Assembly (NCBI GenBank): GCA_016219185.1
Contig: JACRBZ010000012.1
Coordinates: 25,381-89,380 of the forward strand
Reading direction: 5' to 3'
DNA: 64,000 nt
From: Deltaproteobacteria bacterium
GTDB lineage: Bacteria; Desulfobacterota; Desulfobacteria; Desulfobacterales; Desulfatirhabdiaceae
Positions 44,273-53,879 of the stretch are shown here, piece after piece. The position numbers were made by a program, and so were the translations under genes. Within the stretch, counting starts at the first letter, position 1. Every line of letters starts with the position of its first letter. A model generated the notes under the pieces. That model had not been told where the DNA came from, made no database searches, and was given only the letters and a program-made list of their open reading frames with translations.

Positions 44273-44797
44273 TTGTGTACAGATGACAATATCTCTCAAA
44301 AGGAAACGGTTGATCTGCTGAATAAGTGTTGGATGACCCATGACGGACTTTGGTTTTTCCATTGCTTAAAAGAATTCGGGATCGAAAAAACAAATAAAAT
44401 CAACAAAGCAGCTATTAAATCATTATCTGAAATTGAAATTAAACGAATTAAAAATGCTCTTGGGAAAAGGGGTAATATTGAGACATTTGACGGGTTCCGA
44501 ATATTTTTTCAGAAGGCATCAAAATTAGTGATCCCTGAATTTATGAATGTAACCTTTAGCTTTCCGAAAGAAAATAAAATGTTTTGGACCTTTGAGCAGG
44601 GGAAATGCTTTGCATATGCTGGAATTAAAAAGCTCGGAGTCCTGGATAGCTATGAGTGTGGAGTTCTTTATCGGGTGCAATGCTGGCTTGAAACGTTAGG
44701 CATTGAACACAGATTCGACCCTGGCGTTGATAAATGCCATATGCATCATGGTAACGGATGTTCAGGCGTCATAGAATTGAATTTCAAGGGCGTATAA
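44273..44797 (+). CDS. DUF6125-like small protein
   Basis: 174 residues starting at TTG with GGGGG upstream. WMTHDGLWFFHCLKEFGIEK at the start resembles the DUF6125 family, whose members are common in anaerobes and whose job is unknown. The C-terminal part has Cys and His (CHMHHGNGCSGVIELNF). The gene is AT-rich compared with its neighbours and starts a stretch of lower GC, so it may be acquired. The copy of a short repeat starts right at its stop codon. Confidence 0.7.
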   Translation: MCTDDNISQKETVDLLNKCWMTHDGLWFFHCLKEFGIEKTNKINKAAIKSLSEIEIKRIKNALGKRGNIETFDGFRIFFQKASKLVIPEFMNVTFSFPKENKMFWTFEQGKCFAYAGIKKLGVLDSYECGVLYRVQCWLETLGIEHRFDPGVDKCHMHHGNGCSGVIELNFKGV

Positions 44798-44825
44798 AGG
44801 GGACGTCTATTGGAATATTGGTTTC
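44796..44825 (+). repeat. Solo copy of a MITE end
   Basis: AAAGGGGACGTCTATTGG followed by an AT-rich part ending in GGTTTC closely matches the ends of the element at 63091-63296. The unit occurs only once here, so it may be a fragment or a REP-like relic. Confidence 0.5.
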
Positions 44826-45022
44826 ATCAAATTAATAGCTTTACCCCTTGATTTAAAATGGTTTTATGACTTCCCAACACGGACTGGCTCGCTGTTGATT
44901 GGGCTATAATCTGTTTTTTCCCCAACGCAACTGTACTCATTCAAAGTTCCCGTGCACCATAGTTACAAACTACCCAAGGACTAAAAACCAACGAATATTT
45001 TTTTCATGATTTTAAATCTGTT

Positions 45023-46984
45023 TCATGTACGGTCTTTTTTGTCCAGAAGTCCGACAAGTTCTTCGGTCAGCTCTTTATCCGTAAACTGTTTTGCGACGAT
45101 GGCGCTACTGGGGCAGGAGGCTGCGCAGGTTCCGCATCCTCGGCACAGGGCTTCCTGAATCACGGCACGGGGTTTTATATAGGTAATGGCCCCATAAGGG
45201 CATACGCCCAGGCAGATCCGGCAACCCGAACACTGATCGGGATTGACTTCCGAAACACAGGCCGGAAGACGGATGGGCTTTCCCGGAATCAGACGGGACA
45301 GCATCAGGCCGGCGGCAGCCTGTCCCTGACTGACGGCATCCGCGATATCGCACGGGCCCCGGGCGCAGCCGGAAACCCAGATGCCTTCCCGCAGGGTTGA
45401 TACCGGGGCTTTTATCGGATGATCGACCTCAAAAAAACCATCCGCATCCATCGGAACATCCAGGCATTCGGACAGATGGACCGCGCTCTCGGCGCCGCTT
45501 ATGGCCGGCGCCAGAACCACCATGTCGCAGATTTCGCCCCACATCCTTTGATGGGAATCCTTCCAGCGGATTCCGACGGCATCGCCTTTTTGAAAAATTT
45601 CGATGCTGTTTGGCTCGGCCATGCGGCAGAACTGAATCCGTCCCTGGCCAAGCACCCGAGTCAATAAATCCCTTGCGTCTTTTCCCGGCAGACACCAGTC
45701 TGAAAAATAAACTCGGATGGAAACATCGGGCAGCTTCTGTGTGCTCAGTACCGCAAATTTCAGCATATACCGGCAGCACACCGCCGAACAGTAGGATTTT
45801 AATTCAGCGGTTCGGGAACCTGCGCAGAGAATCAGGGCCATGTGCCGGGGAATGGCCCCGCTTTTCAGAACCAGTTCTCCATCGGTTGGCCCGGTTGCGC
45901 TCACCATCCGCTCAAATTCCATGCTCGTATGGACATTGGGGACGGTGCCGTAACCGTAACGCAGCAGGGGCCGGATGTCCGAAAGGTCAAATCCGGTTGC
46001 CAGCAGAATGCCGCCCACATGGATTTCTTCAAAAAGATCGCTTTGTTCAAAATCGATGCCCTCAAAAGGGCAGGCATCTTTGCAGGCCCTGCATGTCTTG
46101 CCGGAAAAGTGCAGACAGGCGGCTGAATCCACGCAGGCAATATGGGGTAATGCCCCGGGATAGGGAATGTATATGGCTTTTCGGGTGTCCAGTCCTTCAT
46201 TGAAGGCATTGGGTACCTCCACCGGACAGGCGTCGACGCAGGCTCCGCAGCCCAGGCAGGCATCGGGGGAAACATATCCGGCCCTTCGGCGGACCCGAAC
46301 CTGAAAATTTCCCAGGAACCCCCGGACTTCCTCGATCTTGCTTAAAGTCATCACGGTGATGTGATCATGATGCAGCACGGCGTCCATCAGGGGATCCAGC
46401 AGGCAGGTGGCGCACTCGCCGCCTGGAAATACCGTCTCGAACCGGGCCACCTTTCCGCCGATGCAGGGAAGCGTTTCAACCAGATAGACCCTGCGATCTT
46501 CCCGGGCAGCGGCAAGCGCCGCGCTCATTCCGGAAATGCCGGCTCCCACAACCAGAAGATCGGCGCAGCAAGGAATTTCGCCTTCAACCAGGGCCGCGCT
46601 GAAGGCCACCCGCCGGACAGCCGCCCGGATCAGGATTTTAGCCTTTTCGGTTGCAGCAGCCCTGTCCGGAGTTACCCAGGCGCATTGTTCCCGGATGGGG
46701 GCCACCTGGAGCAAAAACGGATTCAGTCCGGCGCTTTGAAGCACGCGCTGAAACGTCAGCTCGTGTTCCTTGGGAGAACATCCGGCAACCACGACATGGG
46801 TCATGGAATTTGCGGCAACTTCCCCGGCGATCAGGGCCTGACCTTTCGCCGAGCACAACAATTCATGGCGCCTGGAAAAGACCACGTCCGGCAGGGCCCC
46901 GGAGAACGCCACCAGGGCATCCATGTCCACGGCATCCCGGATATTGGGCCCGCATTCACAGATAAACACACCGATGCGGTTCAT
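45023..46984 (-). CDS. HdrA-like FAD/iron-sulfur oxidoreductase
   Basis: 653 residues of the heterodisulfide reductase subunit A family. Order: N-terminal IGVFICECGPNIRD (Cys), the FAD Rossmann motif LLVVGAGISGMSAALAA (about 146), the HdrA-specific CATCLLDPL, a first ferredoxin pair CLGCGACVDACPVE and CRACKDACPFE, and a C-terminal pair CSGCRICLGVCPYG plus CRGCGTCAASCPSS. It uses FAD to split or merge electron pairs between Fe-S carriers. Starts at ATG 46984, overlapping the Lpd stop by 4 nt; it is the last gene of the E2-E3-HdrA operon, so electron transfer to or from dihydrolipoyl dehydrogenase is suggested by context. No HdrBC. Confidence 0.92.
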   Translation of the reverse strand: MNRIGVFICECGPNIRDAVDMDALVAFSGALPDVVFSRRHELLCSAKGQALIAGEVAANSMTHVVVAGCSPKEHELTFQRVLQSAGLNPFLLQVAPIREQCAWVTPDRAAATEKAKILIRAAVRRVAFSAALVEGEIPCCADLLVVGAGISGMSAALAAAREDRRVYLVETLPCIGGKVARFETVFPGGECATCLLDPLMDAVLHHDHITVMTLSKIEEVRGFLGNFQVRVRRRAGYVSPDACLGCGACVDACPVEVPNAFNEGLDTRKAIYIPYPGALPHIACVDSAACLHFSGKTCRACKDACPFEGIDFEQSDLFEEIHVGGILLATGFDLSDIRPLLRYGYGTVPNVHTSMEFERMVSATGPTDGELVLKSGAIPRHMALILCAGSRTAELKSYCSAVCCRYMLKFAVLSTQKLPDVSIRVYFSDWCLPGKDARDLLTRVLGQGRIQFCRMAEPNSIEIFQKGDAVGIRWKDSHQRMWGEICDMVVLAPAISGAESAVHLSECLDVPMDADGFFEVDHPIKAPVSTLREGIWVSGCARGPCDIADAVSQGQAAAGLMLSRLIPGKPIRLPACVSEVNPDQCSGCRICLGVCPYGAITYIKPRAVIQEALCRGCGTCAASCPSSAIVAKQFTDKELTEELVGLLDKKDRT

Positions 46985-48387
46985 TTTTTCAGTTGGCGCT
47001 GAACCGCCCCCGCCGCCTCCATCAAGGCTTCTGAAAACGTGGGATGACTGTGAACGGTTCTTGCGATATCTTCGGAGCTGGCCCCCATTTCCATGGACAT
47101 CACCGCTTCCGCGATCATTTCGGAAACCCGCGGACCGATCATGTGCACGCCAAGAACACGGTCGGTCCGGGCATGGGAAAGGATTTTGACGAGTCCCTCG
47201 GTTTCGCCCATGCACCGCGCCCGGGCATTTCCGGAAAACGGATAAGCGCCGGCAACATAGGGAATTCCCCGCGCTTTGAGCTGCTCTTCGGTCAGCCCCA
47301 CGCCGGCCACTTCCGGCCAGGTATAGATGACGGACGGCAGGGTATCGTAGTTGACTTCCGAAAAAAGTCCGGCCATGGCTTCGACAGCGGCAATTCCCTC
47401 CGCGGACGCTTTATGCGCCAGCATGGGACCGGGGACGATATCGCCGACCGCATAAATTGAGGAAACGCTGGTCTGATATCTGGCATTAACGCGGACATGG
47501 CCGGTTTTCGGATCTTTTTCAACGCCGACGGTTTCAAGACCCAGTCCCGTTGTCAGGGGCTTTCGGCCCACGGCAACCAGTACGCGGTCAAAATCCACGG
47601 ATTCCGACTTACCGCCAGATTCAAGGGAAATTTTGACGCCATCCTTGGATACGGCAGCCCGGGTCACGGTGGTTTTAAGCCGAAATGCCATGCCCTGTTT
47701 GTCGAGTGTGCGCTTTAAGGCCCGGCTGATCTGGCCGTCCAGGCTTGCGGCAATCTGGGGCAGCATTTCGATGACCGTGACCTTTGCGCCCAGGCGCTGC
47801 CAGACGGATCCCAGTTCCAGGCCGATATAGCCTCCACCGATTATCCCCAGTGTTTTGGGAACCTCGGTAAATTTCAGCGCGCCGGTGGAGGTGACAATCC
47901 GGTCTTCGTCAAATTCCAGGCCGGGAACCGTGACCGGAACGCTGCCGGTTGCCAGCAGAATGAATTTTGCTTCAAGAATGCTAATGCCGCCATCGCTGCC
48001 GGCAACTTCAACACGATGCGCGTCCATGACCCTGGCCGTTCCCTGAAGAAGCGCAACCCGGCCGCCTTCCAGAAGCTTTCTCACCTGTCCGGTCAGTGCT
48101 TCCACCACCTGGTCTTTTCGGGTCATCATGGTCGACAGATCCAGTGTCGGATCCGTCACCCGAATGCCGTGAGCCGACAGCCCGCTTTTTGCCATCGCGT
48201 AAATTTCACTGGAATCCAGAAGGGCCTTGCTGGGAATGCATCCCACATTCAGACAAACGCCCCCCGGTCGCGGCGCTTTTTCCACGCAGGCCACCGTCAT
48301 TCCCAGCCCCGAGGCTTTAGCCGCGGCCGTATAGCCCGCGGGTCCGCTGCCGATAACCACCAGATCATAGGTATTTTCTGCTGTCAT
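46981..48387 (-). CDS. lpdA: Dihydrolipoyl dehydrogenase (E3)
   Basis: 468 residues: FAD motif VVIGSGPAGYTAAA, redox-active disulfide GGVCLNVGCIPSKAL, NAD motif IIGGGYIGLELGSVW, and C-terminal His-Glu pair in HSHPTFSEAL. It reoxidises lipoyl groups with NAD. The ATG at 48387 lies 2 nt beyond the E2 stop, with GGAG 8 nt upstream. The stop overlaps the HdrA start. Confidence 0.96.
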   Translation of the reverse strand: MTAENTYDLVVIGSGPAGYTAAAKASGLGMTVACVEKAPRPGGVCLNVGCIPSKALLDSSEIYAMAKSGLSAHGIRVTDPTLDLSTMMTRKDQVVEALTGQVRKLLEGGRVALLQGTARVMDAHRVEVAGSDGGISILEAKFILLATGSVPVTVPGLEFDEDRIVTSTGALKFTEVPKTLGIIGGGYIGLELGSVWQRLGAKVTVIEMLPQIAASLDGQISRALKRTLDKQGMAFRLKTTVTRAAVSKDGVKISLESGGKSESVDFDRVLVAVGRKPLTTGLGLETVGVEKDPKTGHVRVNARYQTSVSSIYAVGDIVPGPMLAHKASAEGIAAVEAMAGLFSEVNYDTLPSVIYTWPEVAGVGLTEEQLKARGIPYVAGAYPFSGNARARCMGETEGLVKILSHARTDRVLGVHMIGPRVSEMIAEAVMSMEMGASSEDIARTVHSHPTFSEALMEAAGAVQRQLKK

Positions 48388-48389
48388 GA

Positions 48390-49721
48390 TCAAATCTCCA
48401 TCATGAGTCGTTCGGGTTCTTCGATGCATTCCTTGATCCGCTTCAGGAATGAGACGGCGCCCCTGCCGTCCACGATGCGGTGATCGTAGCTGAGCGCCAC
48501 ATACATCATGGGCCGAATCACAATGACGTCATCGATCACAACCGGACGCTTTTCGATCTTGTGCATGCCCAGAATCGCGCTTTGCGGGGGATTTAAAATG
48601 GGGGTGCTGAGAAGAGAGCCGTAAACGCCGCCGTTACTGATGGTAAACGTGCCGCCTTCCAGCTCGCTCAGGCCGAGCTTTCCGGAAGCGATTTTATCCA
48701 CTGCCGATGCAATGGCTTTTTCCAGGTCCGCAAAACTCATGCGATCCGCATGGCGAAGGACCGGCACCACCAGCCCCCGCTCACTGCCGACCGCGATTCC
48801 GATATGATAGTAATTGTGATAGATGACGTCCTTTGCGTCGATAAACGCGTTGATCTCCGGAAAGTCCTTGAGCGCGGCGATGCCGGCCTTGATGAAAAAC
48901 CCCATGAAACCCAGGGACACCCCGTGTTTTTTCTGAAAAGCATCTTTAAACCGGGTTCTGACTGCCATTACCCGACTCATGTCGATTTCATTGAACGTGG
49001 TGAGCATGGCGGTCTGCTGCTTGGCCTGAACCAGCCTTTCTGCAATCCGCTGACGGATCGGGGTCAGGGTTTTGCGGGTCGTGGGTTCATCCCCGGCATC
49101 ATGGCCGGTCTCATGAAGGGGCGCATCCACAGCCGCTTGCAAAGGGGCTGCGGGCCCGGCAGGCACAGCCGGCAACGATTCAAGATAAAGCAGGACATCC
49201 CCCTTGGTGATCCTGCCGCCGGGTCCGGTTCCGGTGACGACAGCAATATCGACCCCCTTATCCTGAATAAGGCGACGAACCGATGGGGGAAGTTGATTCA
49301 AATCATGAATGGGTGAATGCGACAATGCGGCTGTAGTCTCCACCGGGGGTGCCGATAGCCGGACGTCGGCTGGTGGTCGAAGGGACGGTGAAGTGTCGGG
49401 CGGCGGCTCCGCGGGCTGAACACCCGGGGCAAGATGAAGCAGCGGAGACGAGGGCAAGGGTGTAAGAACGCTTGTCCCTGCGCCTTCAGCCACGGCAAGC
49501 GTTGCAACGACCGTGCCGATGGGTACGGTCGTCCCCGCCGGAACCAGAATGTGAAGCACCCCGTCGGCTTCCGCCGCCACTTCCAGCGACACCTTGTCGG
49601 TTTCAATCACCAGTATGGGCTCATCTTTTTTTACCGCATCCCCGTCATTTTTAAGCCACTGGGCAAGAACCGCTTCCCTGACCGATTCCCCCACGCCGGG
49701 GATTTTGATTTCAATGACCAT
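48390..49721 (-). CDS. sucB: Dihydrolipoyl acyltransferase (2-oxoacid dehydrogenase E2)
   Basis: 443 residues: lipoyl domain with lipoyl Lys43 in ETDKVSLEV, Pro/Ala-rich linker, E3-binding domain (LPPSVRRLIQDKGVDIAVV, about 142-180) and the catalytic domain with DHRIVDGRGA. The lipoyl sequence GVGESVREAVLAQW resembles that of 2-oxoglutarate dehydrogenase E2. No E1 gene is adjacent, so the E1 partner must be elsewhere, or the complex is unusual. GGAGGCGGC precedes the ATG. Confidence 0.9.
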   Translation of the reverse strand: MVIEIKIPGVGESVREAVLAQWLKNDGDAVKKDEPILVIETDKVSLEVAAEADGVLHILVPAGTTVPIGTVVATLAVAEGAGTSVLTPLPSSPLLHLAPGVQPAEPPPDTSPSLRPPADVRLSAPPVETTAALSHSPIHDLNQLPPSVRRLIQDKGVDIAVVTGTGPGGRITKGDVLLYLESLPAVPAGPAAPLQAAVDAPLHETGHDAGDEPTTRKTLTPIRQRIAERLVQAKQQTAMLTTFNEIDMSRVMAVRTRFKDAFQKKHGVSLGFMGFFIKAGIAALKDFPEINAFIDAKDVIYHNYYHIGIAVGSERGLVVPVLRHADRMSFADLEKAIASAVDKIASGKLGLSELEGGTFTISNGGVYGSLLSTPILNPPQSAILGMHKIEKRPVVIDDVIVIRPMMYVALSYDHRIVDGRGAVSFLKRIKECIEEPERLMMEI

Positions 49722-49759
49722 GCCGCCTCCATCCCAATTCTGACTGATTCGTCAAAAGA

Positions 49760-50158
49760 TCACTTGCCATCATCCTTGCCCTTGCCTTTAAGCAATGCCT
49801 CAAGGGCCGCAAACGGTTTGTGTCCGGAACCCGTATCCGTCTCACCGCCCGGAGCTTCGCTGCCGTACCATTCCGCGTCCAGATACCGGGAATGCTCATT
49901 TTCATGACAGTAGAGACAAAGCAACTCCCAGTTGCTGCCGTCCGGCGGATTGTTGTCGTGATTGTGGTCTTTATGATGGACCGTCAGTTCCCGAAGCTTT
50001 TTTCCTTCAAATTCGCGCGCGCATCTGGCGCAAACCCATGGAAACAGCTTGAGCGCTCGTTCCCTATAAGTCTTTTCCCGAAGCTCCCGGCTTGCCCTGG
50101 CCTCGGCAAGAATCTGATCCATCTTGCCGGCTTCCGCTGGTTTCTTTTTTTGTGCCAT
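49760..50158 (-). CDS. yajD: YajD-type HNH nuclease family protein
   Basis: 132 residues; CARCAREFEGKKLRELTVHH and LCLYCHENEHSRYLD give an HNH fold with two CxxC zinc pairs and the HH-N-H signature. YajD proteins are widespread and their substrate is unknown. AAGGA precedes the ATG. It lies 38 nt upstream of E2 on the same strand and may be co-transcribed. Confidence 0.88.
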   Translation of the reverse strand: MAQKKKPAEAGKMDQILAEARASRELREKTYRERALKLFPWVCARCAREFEGKKLRELTVHHKDHNHDNNPPDGSNWELLCLYCHENEHSRYLDAEWYGSEAPGGETDTGSGHKPFAALEALLKGKGKDDGK

Positions 50159-50198
50159 ACCTTATTCCTTCAGATAACAGTTTGCCGCTAAATATCCA

Positions 50199-51485
50199 TT
50201 ACCTATAATGTTGAACCCTTGTCAATAGGGATTCCAGATACCGCGATTTCACCTGCTCGCTGGCCATGACCTGCTGGATCGGCGGTATTTTAAGTATTAC
50301 CCCCAACACCGCGGCAAGCGCCCGGTGACTCCACAGCACCCGGTTGTCAAAGATCAGATGCTGAAGCGTACCGCGTTCAATGGCCATCACGATGATCCGA
50401 TGCGTGCTGTCCAGGGGCGTGATCACGCGCTGTGCCCTTGGCTTTAAAACGACATTTCCCCGGGTGCAGGCCCTCACACACAGCCCGCACCCCAGGCAGA
50501 TATCCTCCCGAAGCTTTGCTGTTTTTTTATTCGGTGTGCGGGGATCATTGGCCGAAACCAGGGTCATGGCTTCCACGGGACAGATGCCGACGCATTTCCC
50601 GCATCCGACGCACAGTTGCGTCTGGACTTCGGGAATAAAATTCGTGGTGTGAACCGGGTGAAGCACGCCGAAGCGCCGGGCCGCGATCATGGCTTCGCAG
50701 CAGCACCCGCAGCAGTTGCAGATAAAACACACGTTTCTTTTGACATTATCCCCGAACTGGACAAGACGGTTTTCATAGGCCAGTTGCAGCAGATCCAGGC
50801 CTTCTTTTTGATCCACTCTTCTTGCATGGCCGTGCTTGATCAGCGAGGCCGCAACCGTGTTAAAGGTCATGCAGATATTCATCGGCGCATCGCAGGACCT
50901 GTTCACGTGTTTCATCTTATGGCGGCAGTAGCATACACCGACACCTATGTGCGTGGCAGTGGCAATCACCTCGGTGGCCCGCTCATAATCCAGAACCTGC
51001 ACCGTGAGTTCCTTTGTTAATGCCGGTTCATGGACAAAGGCGCGGCCAAGCTGAGTTTCCCCCCGGGTAAATAGATCCCGGATAAACGCGTCTTCCACAT
51101 TCAGGTACTGATAAAAAAGCTCGCTCAGCATTTTCTGATCCAGGTCGCCGCGCACCCGCATGAGGGCAAACTCAAAAAAACCGGCCATGGGCGGCGGCAG
51201 GCAGTAAGCAGACTCGCTATTTTGCTCGATATCCACCAGAATGGCCCTTGACGCCAGGTCATGCAGAATTTTCCGGGCCCTGGAAACATTCATCTTCCAG
51301 ATGCGGGCGGCCTTTTCAGCCGTAAACGGATAGATCGGCATCAAGGAAACCAGGGCAGCTTCTTTTTCGCTGAAGAGCAGTTTCAGGATTTTAAACAGCA
51401 GGTCGGATGGCGGAGCGCCCTGCGGAAACCGGTTCAGTCGGTCCACAAGTTCGGAATAACCGGAAGTCGTGATAAGATGAGTCAT
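50199..51485 (-). CDS. Winged-helix protein with Cys-rich and two 4Fe-4S domains
   Basis: 428 residues. An N-terminal winged-helix-like part (about 40-105), a central region with CYCRHKMKHVNRSCDAPMNIC and the dense CFICNCCGCCCEAM (about 263-276), then two 4Fe-4S motifs CVGCGKCVGICPVEA and CLGCGLCVRACTRGN. The family occurs in anaerobes as a predicted Fe-S protein of unknown role. The run of Cys around CCGCCC could hold an extra cluster or bind a metal. ATG at 51485 is preferred because GAGGGG sits 5 nt before it; the ATG 3 nt earlier is too close. It may be a redox-sensing regulator, but the winged helix could as well be a protein-binding domain. Confidence 0.75.
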   Translation of the reverse strand: MTHLITTSGYSELVDRLNRFPQGAPPSDLLFKILKLLFSEKEAALVSLMPIYPFTAEKAARIWKMNVSRARKILHDLASRAILVDIEQNSESAYCLPPPMAGFFEFALMRVRGDLDQKMLSELFYQYLNVEDAFIRDLFTRGETQLGRAFVHEPALTKELTVQVLDYERATEVIATATHIGVGVCYCRHKMKHVNRSCDAPMNICMTFNTVAASLIKHGHARRVDQKEGLDLLQLAYENRLVQFGDNVKRNVCFICNCCGCCCEAMIAARRFGVLHPVHTTNFIPEVQTQLCVGCGKCVGICPVEAMTLVSANDPRTPNKKTAKLREDICLGCGLCVRACTRGNVVLKPRAQRVITPLDSTHRIIVMAIERGTLQHLIFDNRVLWSHRALAAVLGVILKIPPIQQVMASEQVKSRYLESLLTRVQHYR

Positions 51486-51532
51486 CATGGCCCCTCGTAT
51501 CAAACGGAAAACGGCATGGTTTGCGGATGAAT

Positions 51533-52516
51533 CTAAAGAAAATCTTCTTTCAGGATAACTTTTCTCTTATCGCTGTCAAAAACAATAAGTTCTTTCAATA
51601 CGGATTGAACGCGGTAATCCAGGACTCTTAATGCATAAGGGAAATCAACGGTCGGCTCGAATTCACCGACCACATGGAGATCTGACTGCTGATAACCCAA
51701 TGGCGAAACGCCCACGATTATTCTTGCATTCGGAATAAAGGTTCTTGCCTCCAAAGGGCCGATTGTCAGTTCCAATCCGGACAAACGCTTCCAAACCGAT
51801 TCATTATCATTAACGATCTCGAAAGAATAATATGAAAAACTGCCTGAATAAACTTCAACACGTGCCCCATAATGGTTGAAAGCATATCCTTTGTCGGCAA
51901 TCTCCATTTCTCTGAGAATACAAAAAGAATTATGCTTGCGGCTTCTCAGCTCTTCCAATGCATTATCGAAATCCGTCTTACCGCTCGCAATCTGCCAGGA
52001 ATATCCGCAATACCTTTCTTTCAATATTTCCATGTCGATCGCCATTTTCATTGTTCTGATCGAATGGCGGTCGACACTATCTTTAACGGCGTTAAATATC
52101 CCCCCTTTGATCAGCAATTTTTCCGTTTGGGGATTGTAAAAAAAAGTCTGCCCGGAACCAATGTTGAAATAGAAAGTCTGATCCGGATTACTATTTGAAA
52201 TGGCTGAAGAAATAACGATATGATTATTTTCCTCAATTTCAACGGGTCCTTTATTGATATTTTCTTTCTTGATAAAAAAATCCCGGAAAAATTTATTCGT
52301 GTCCTGTATTAACGGAATTTCTCTCTCACGTTCTTCAGCCTGTTTTTCTTTTTTTGCTTTTTCCGCGCTTTCTTCTTGTGCCACCATTTCTTGATGGTTT
52401 AATTGCTCATTTTTTCTTTTCTTTGATATTTCAATAAAATCAAGAAGCCCGCCCAACAAGCATAAAATACCGACCACCCAACATAATAATTTATAACTGG
52501 CGGTCGATATCCTCAT
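51533..52516 (-). CDS. Membrane-anchored protein, AT-rich, end of ABC exporter operon
   Basis: 327 residues with one N-terminal helix (about 8-28), a charged coiled-coil stretch (about 30-67) and an exported or cytoplasmic beta-rich domain of unknown family. The ATG lies 14 nt after the ABC permease stop, so it is probably translated from the same mRNA. Base use is clearly AT-richer than the ABC genes upstream, which suggests a later arrival. No function proposed; an adapter for the exporter is one idea from context only. Confidence 0.7.
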   Translation of the reverse strand: MRISTASYKLLCWVVGILCLLGGLLDFIEISKKRKNEQLNHQEMVAQEESAEKAKKEKQAEEREREIPLIQDTNKFFRDFFIKKENINKGPVEIEENNHIVISSAISNSNPDQTFYFNIGSGQTFFYNPQTEKLLIKGGIFNAVKDSVDRHSIRTMKMAIDMEILKERYCGYSWQIASGKTDFDNALEELRSRKHNSFCILREMEIADKGYAFNHYGARVEVYSGSFSYYSFEIVNDNESVWKRLSGLELTIGPLEARTFIPNARIIVGVSPLGYQQSDLHVVGEFEPTVDFPYALRVLDYRVQSVLKELIVFDSDKRKVILKEDFL

Positions 52517-52530
52517 GGATCACCGAGATC

Positions 52531-53877
52531 TCAATAAGCGGTCGCGCCCATCTGATAATCGCGGCGGCGAAAGGAAACCCAGGCGATGATCAGGGTTACC
52601 GCGAAAAAGGCCGTCAAATATCCCAGCTCGGGGAGCACAGATCGAAGCGAGCCCTCCCGCACGAAAATCTCCACCAGCGCATTGAGGCCCCAGGCCAGAG
52701 GTGAAAACAGGCTGATCTTTTGCATGAGATGCGGCATGGCGTAGACCGGAACCATGATGCCGCCTATGGCCGCGGCGCACACCACGGAGACCGGACCGAA
52801 CATGGAGGCCTGTTCAAATGTTCTGGCAAGGGTGCCGAGCATGATGCCGTATCCGCAGGCCGCCAGGGCAATGGACGTCACCACGACGACCAGGGCCATG
52901 GGATCGGAACCGAGGGTGAGAACCGGCGCCCCGAGAAGCGGCAGGCCCACTTTCCCCACCAGAACGATAAATAGAAATTGACCCCAGCAAACCGTGACAT
53001 AAGCCATCAGCTTTCCCAGAAGAATCGTCAGATAGGGCACCGGCAGCGTCCTCAGGCGAACAAAGGTGCCGTCCTGCCGTTCCCGAATGATCACGCCTCC
53101 CAGGGGAAGCACGATGAAAAACATGCCGAACACGGCCCAGGCCGACACGTTATGCTGGACCGACGTCGGCAGCTTCTTCAATCGGCTCTGGCCGGCAACG
53201 ACATCCATCAGCCGCCGGGTTCCCCATTCGGAATCCATCTGAAACATGGAATCGCTTCCCGGATCGGGCAGGGGCTGTCCGGTGACGGTCTGTAAAAGCA
53301 GATTGAACCGGACAGGGAGTGTTTCCGCGAGAATCCTGGCTTTCATTTCCAGTTCCATGGTCAGGAGCATGAGTTTCAGGGCATTCAAAACAGAGGATCG
53401 GAAAGCGCCGTGAATGAGCGGATCGAAATAGACGATCAAACGCGGCAAGGCTGTTTTTTCAGCCCCGGAAGCGCCAAAGGCCGCGCCGGAGATGGAATCG
53501 GAAATCTGGTCCATAGCCCGTTGTTGTACCGCTTCGGTGGTTCCGGGAGGGATGACGATACAAACCTGATAGAGGCCTTTTTCCACCAGCGCCCTGGATT
53601 GCTCGGCGTCCATGGCCTGCCCGTCCATTGCTGTGACAAGTTTGACGGCGCTGGATTCCCCCATTTCCTTTTGAACGCGCTTTCCGAAATCCTGGTGATC
53701 CAGGTCGACAAAAAGGACATCCATGGCGGTTTCACCCGCTGACTTCAGGACGTTTTCCTGGACAAGGGAGACGACCACAACCAGTACGGCGGGCATGACA
53801 AAGAGCACGAGCAGTCCGGACCGGTCGCGGACCAGCAGGAGCAGTTCCTTGAACATCGTGGCCAGAAGCGGTATCAT
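52531..53877 (-). CDS. ABC-2 type export permease
   Basis: 448 residues: helix about 18-40, a long extracytoplasmic domain (about 41-235), then five helices to the end (AWAVFGMFFIVLPLGGVIIR, with RQDGTFVRLRTLPVPY in the coupling region). This is the topology of the lipid/antibiotic exporters of the ABC-2 class. Starts 3 nt after the ATPase stop, with GAGGGA upstream. It would export the product of the neighbouring KS/ACP genes (inference). Confidence 0.9.
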   Translation of the reverse strand: MIPLLATMFKELLLLVRDRSGLLVLFVMPAVLVVVVSLVQENVLKSAGETAMDVLFVDLDHQDFGKRVQKEMGESSAVKLVTAMDGQAMDAEQSRALVEKGLYQVCIVIPPGTTEAVQQRAMDQISDSISGAAFGASGAEKTALPRLIVYFDPLIHGAFRSSVLNALKLMLLTMELEMKARILAETLPVRFNLLLQTVTGQPLPDPGSDSMFQMDSEWGTRRLMDVVAGQSRLKKLPTSVQHNVSAWAVFGMFFIVLPLGGVIIRERQDGTFVRLRTLPVPYLTILLGKLMAYVTVCWGQFLFIVLVGKVGLPLLGAPVLTLGSDPMALVVVVTSIALAACGYGIMLGTLARTFEQASMFGPVSVVCAAAIGGIMVPVYAMPHLMQKISLFSPLAWGLNALVEIFVREGSLRSVLPELGYLTAFFAVTLIIAWVSFRRRDYQMGATAY

Positions 53878-53879
53878 GC

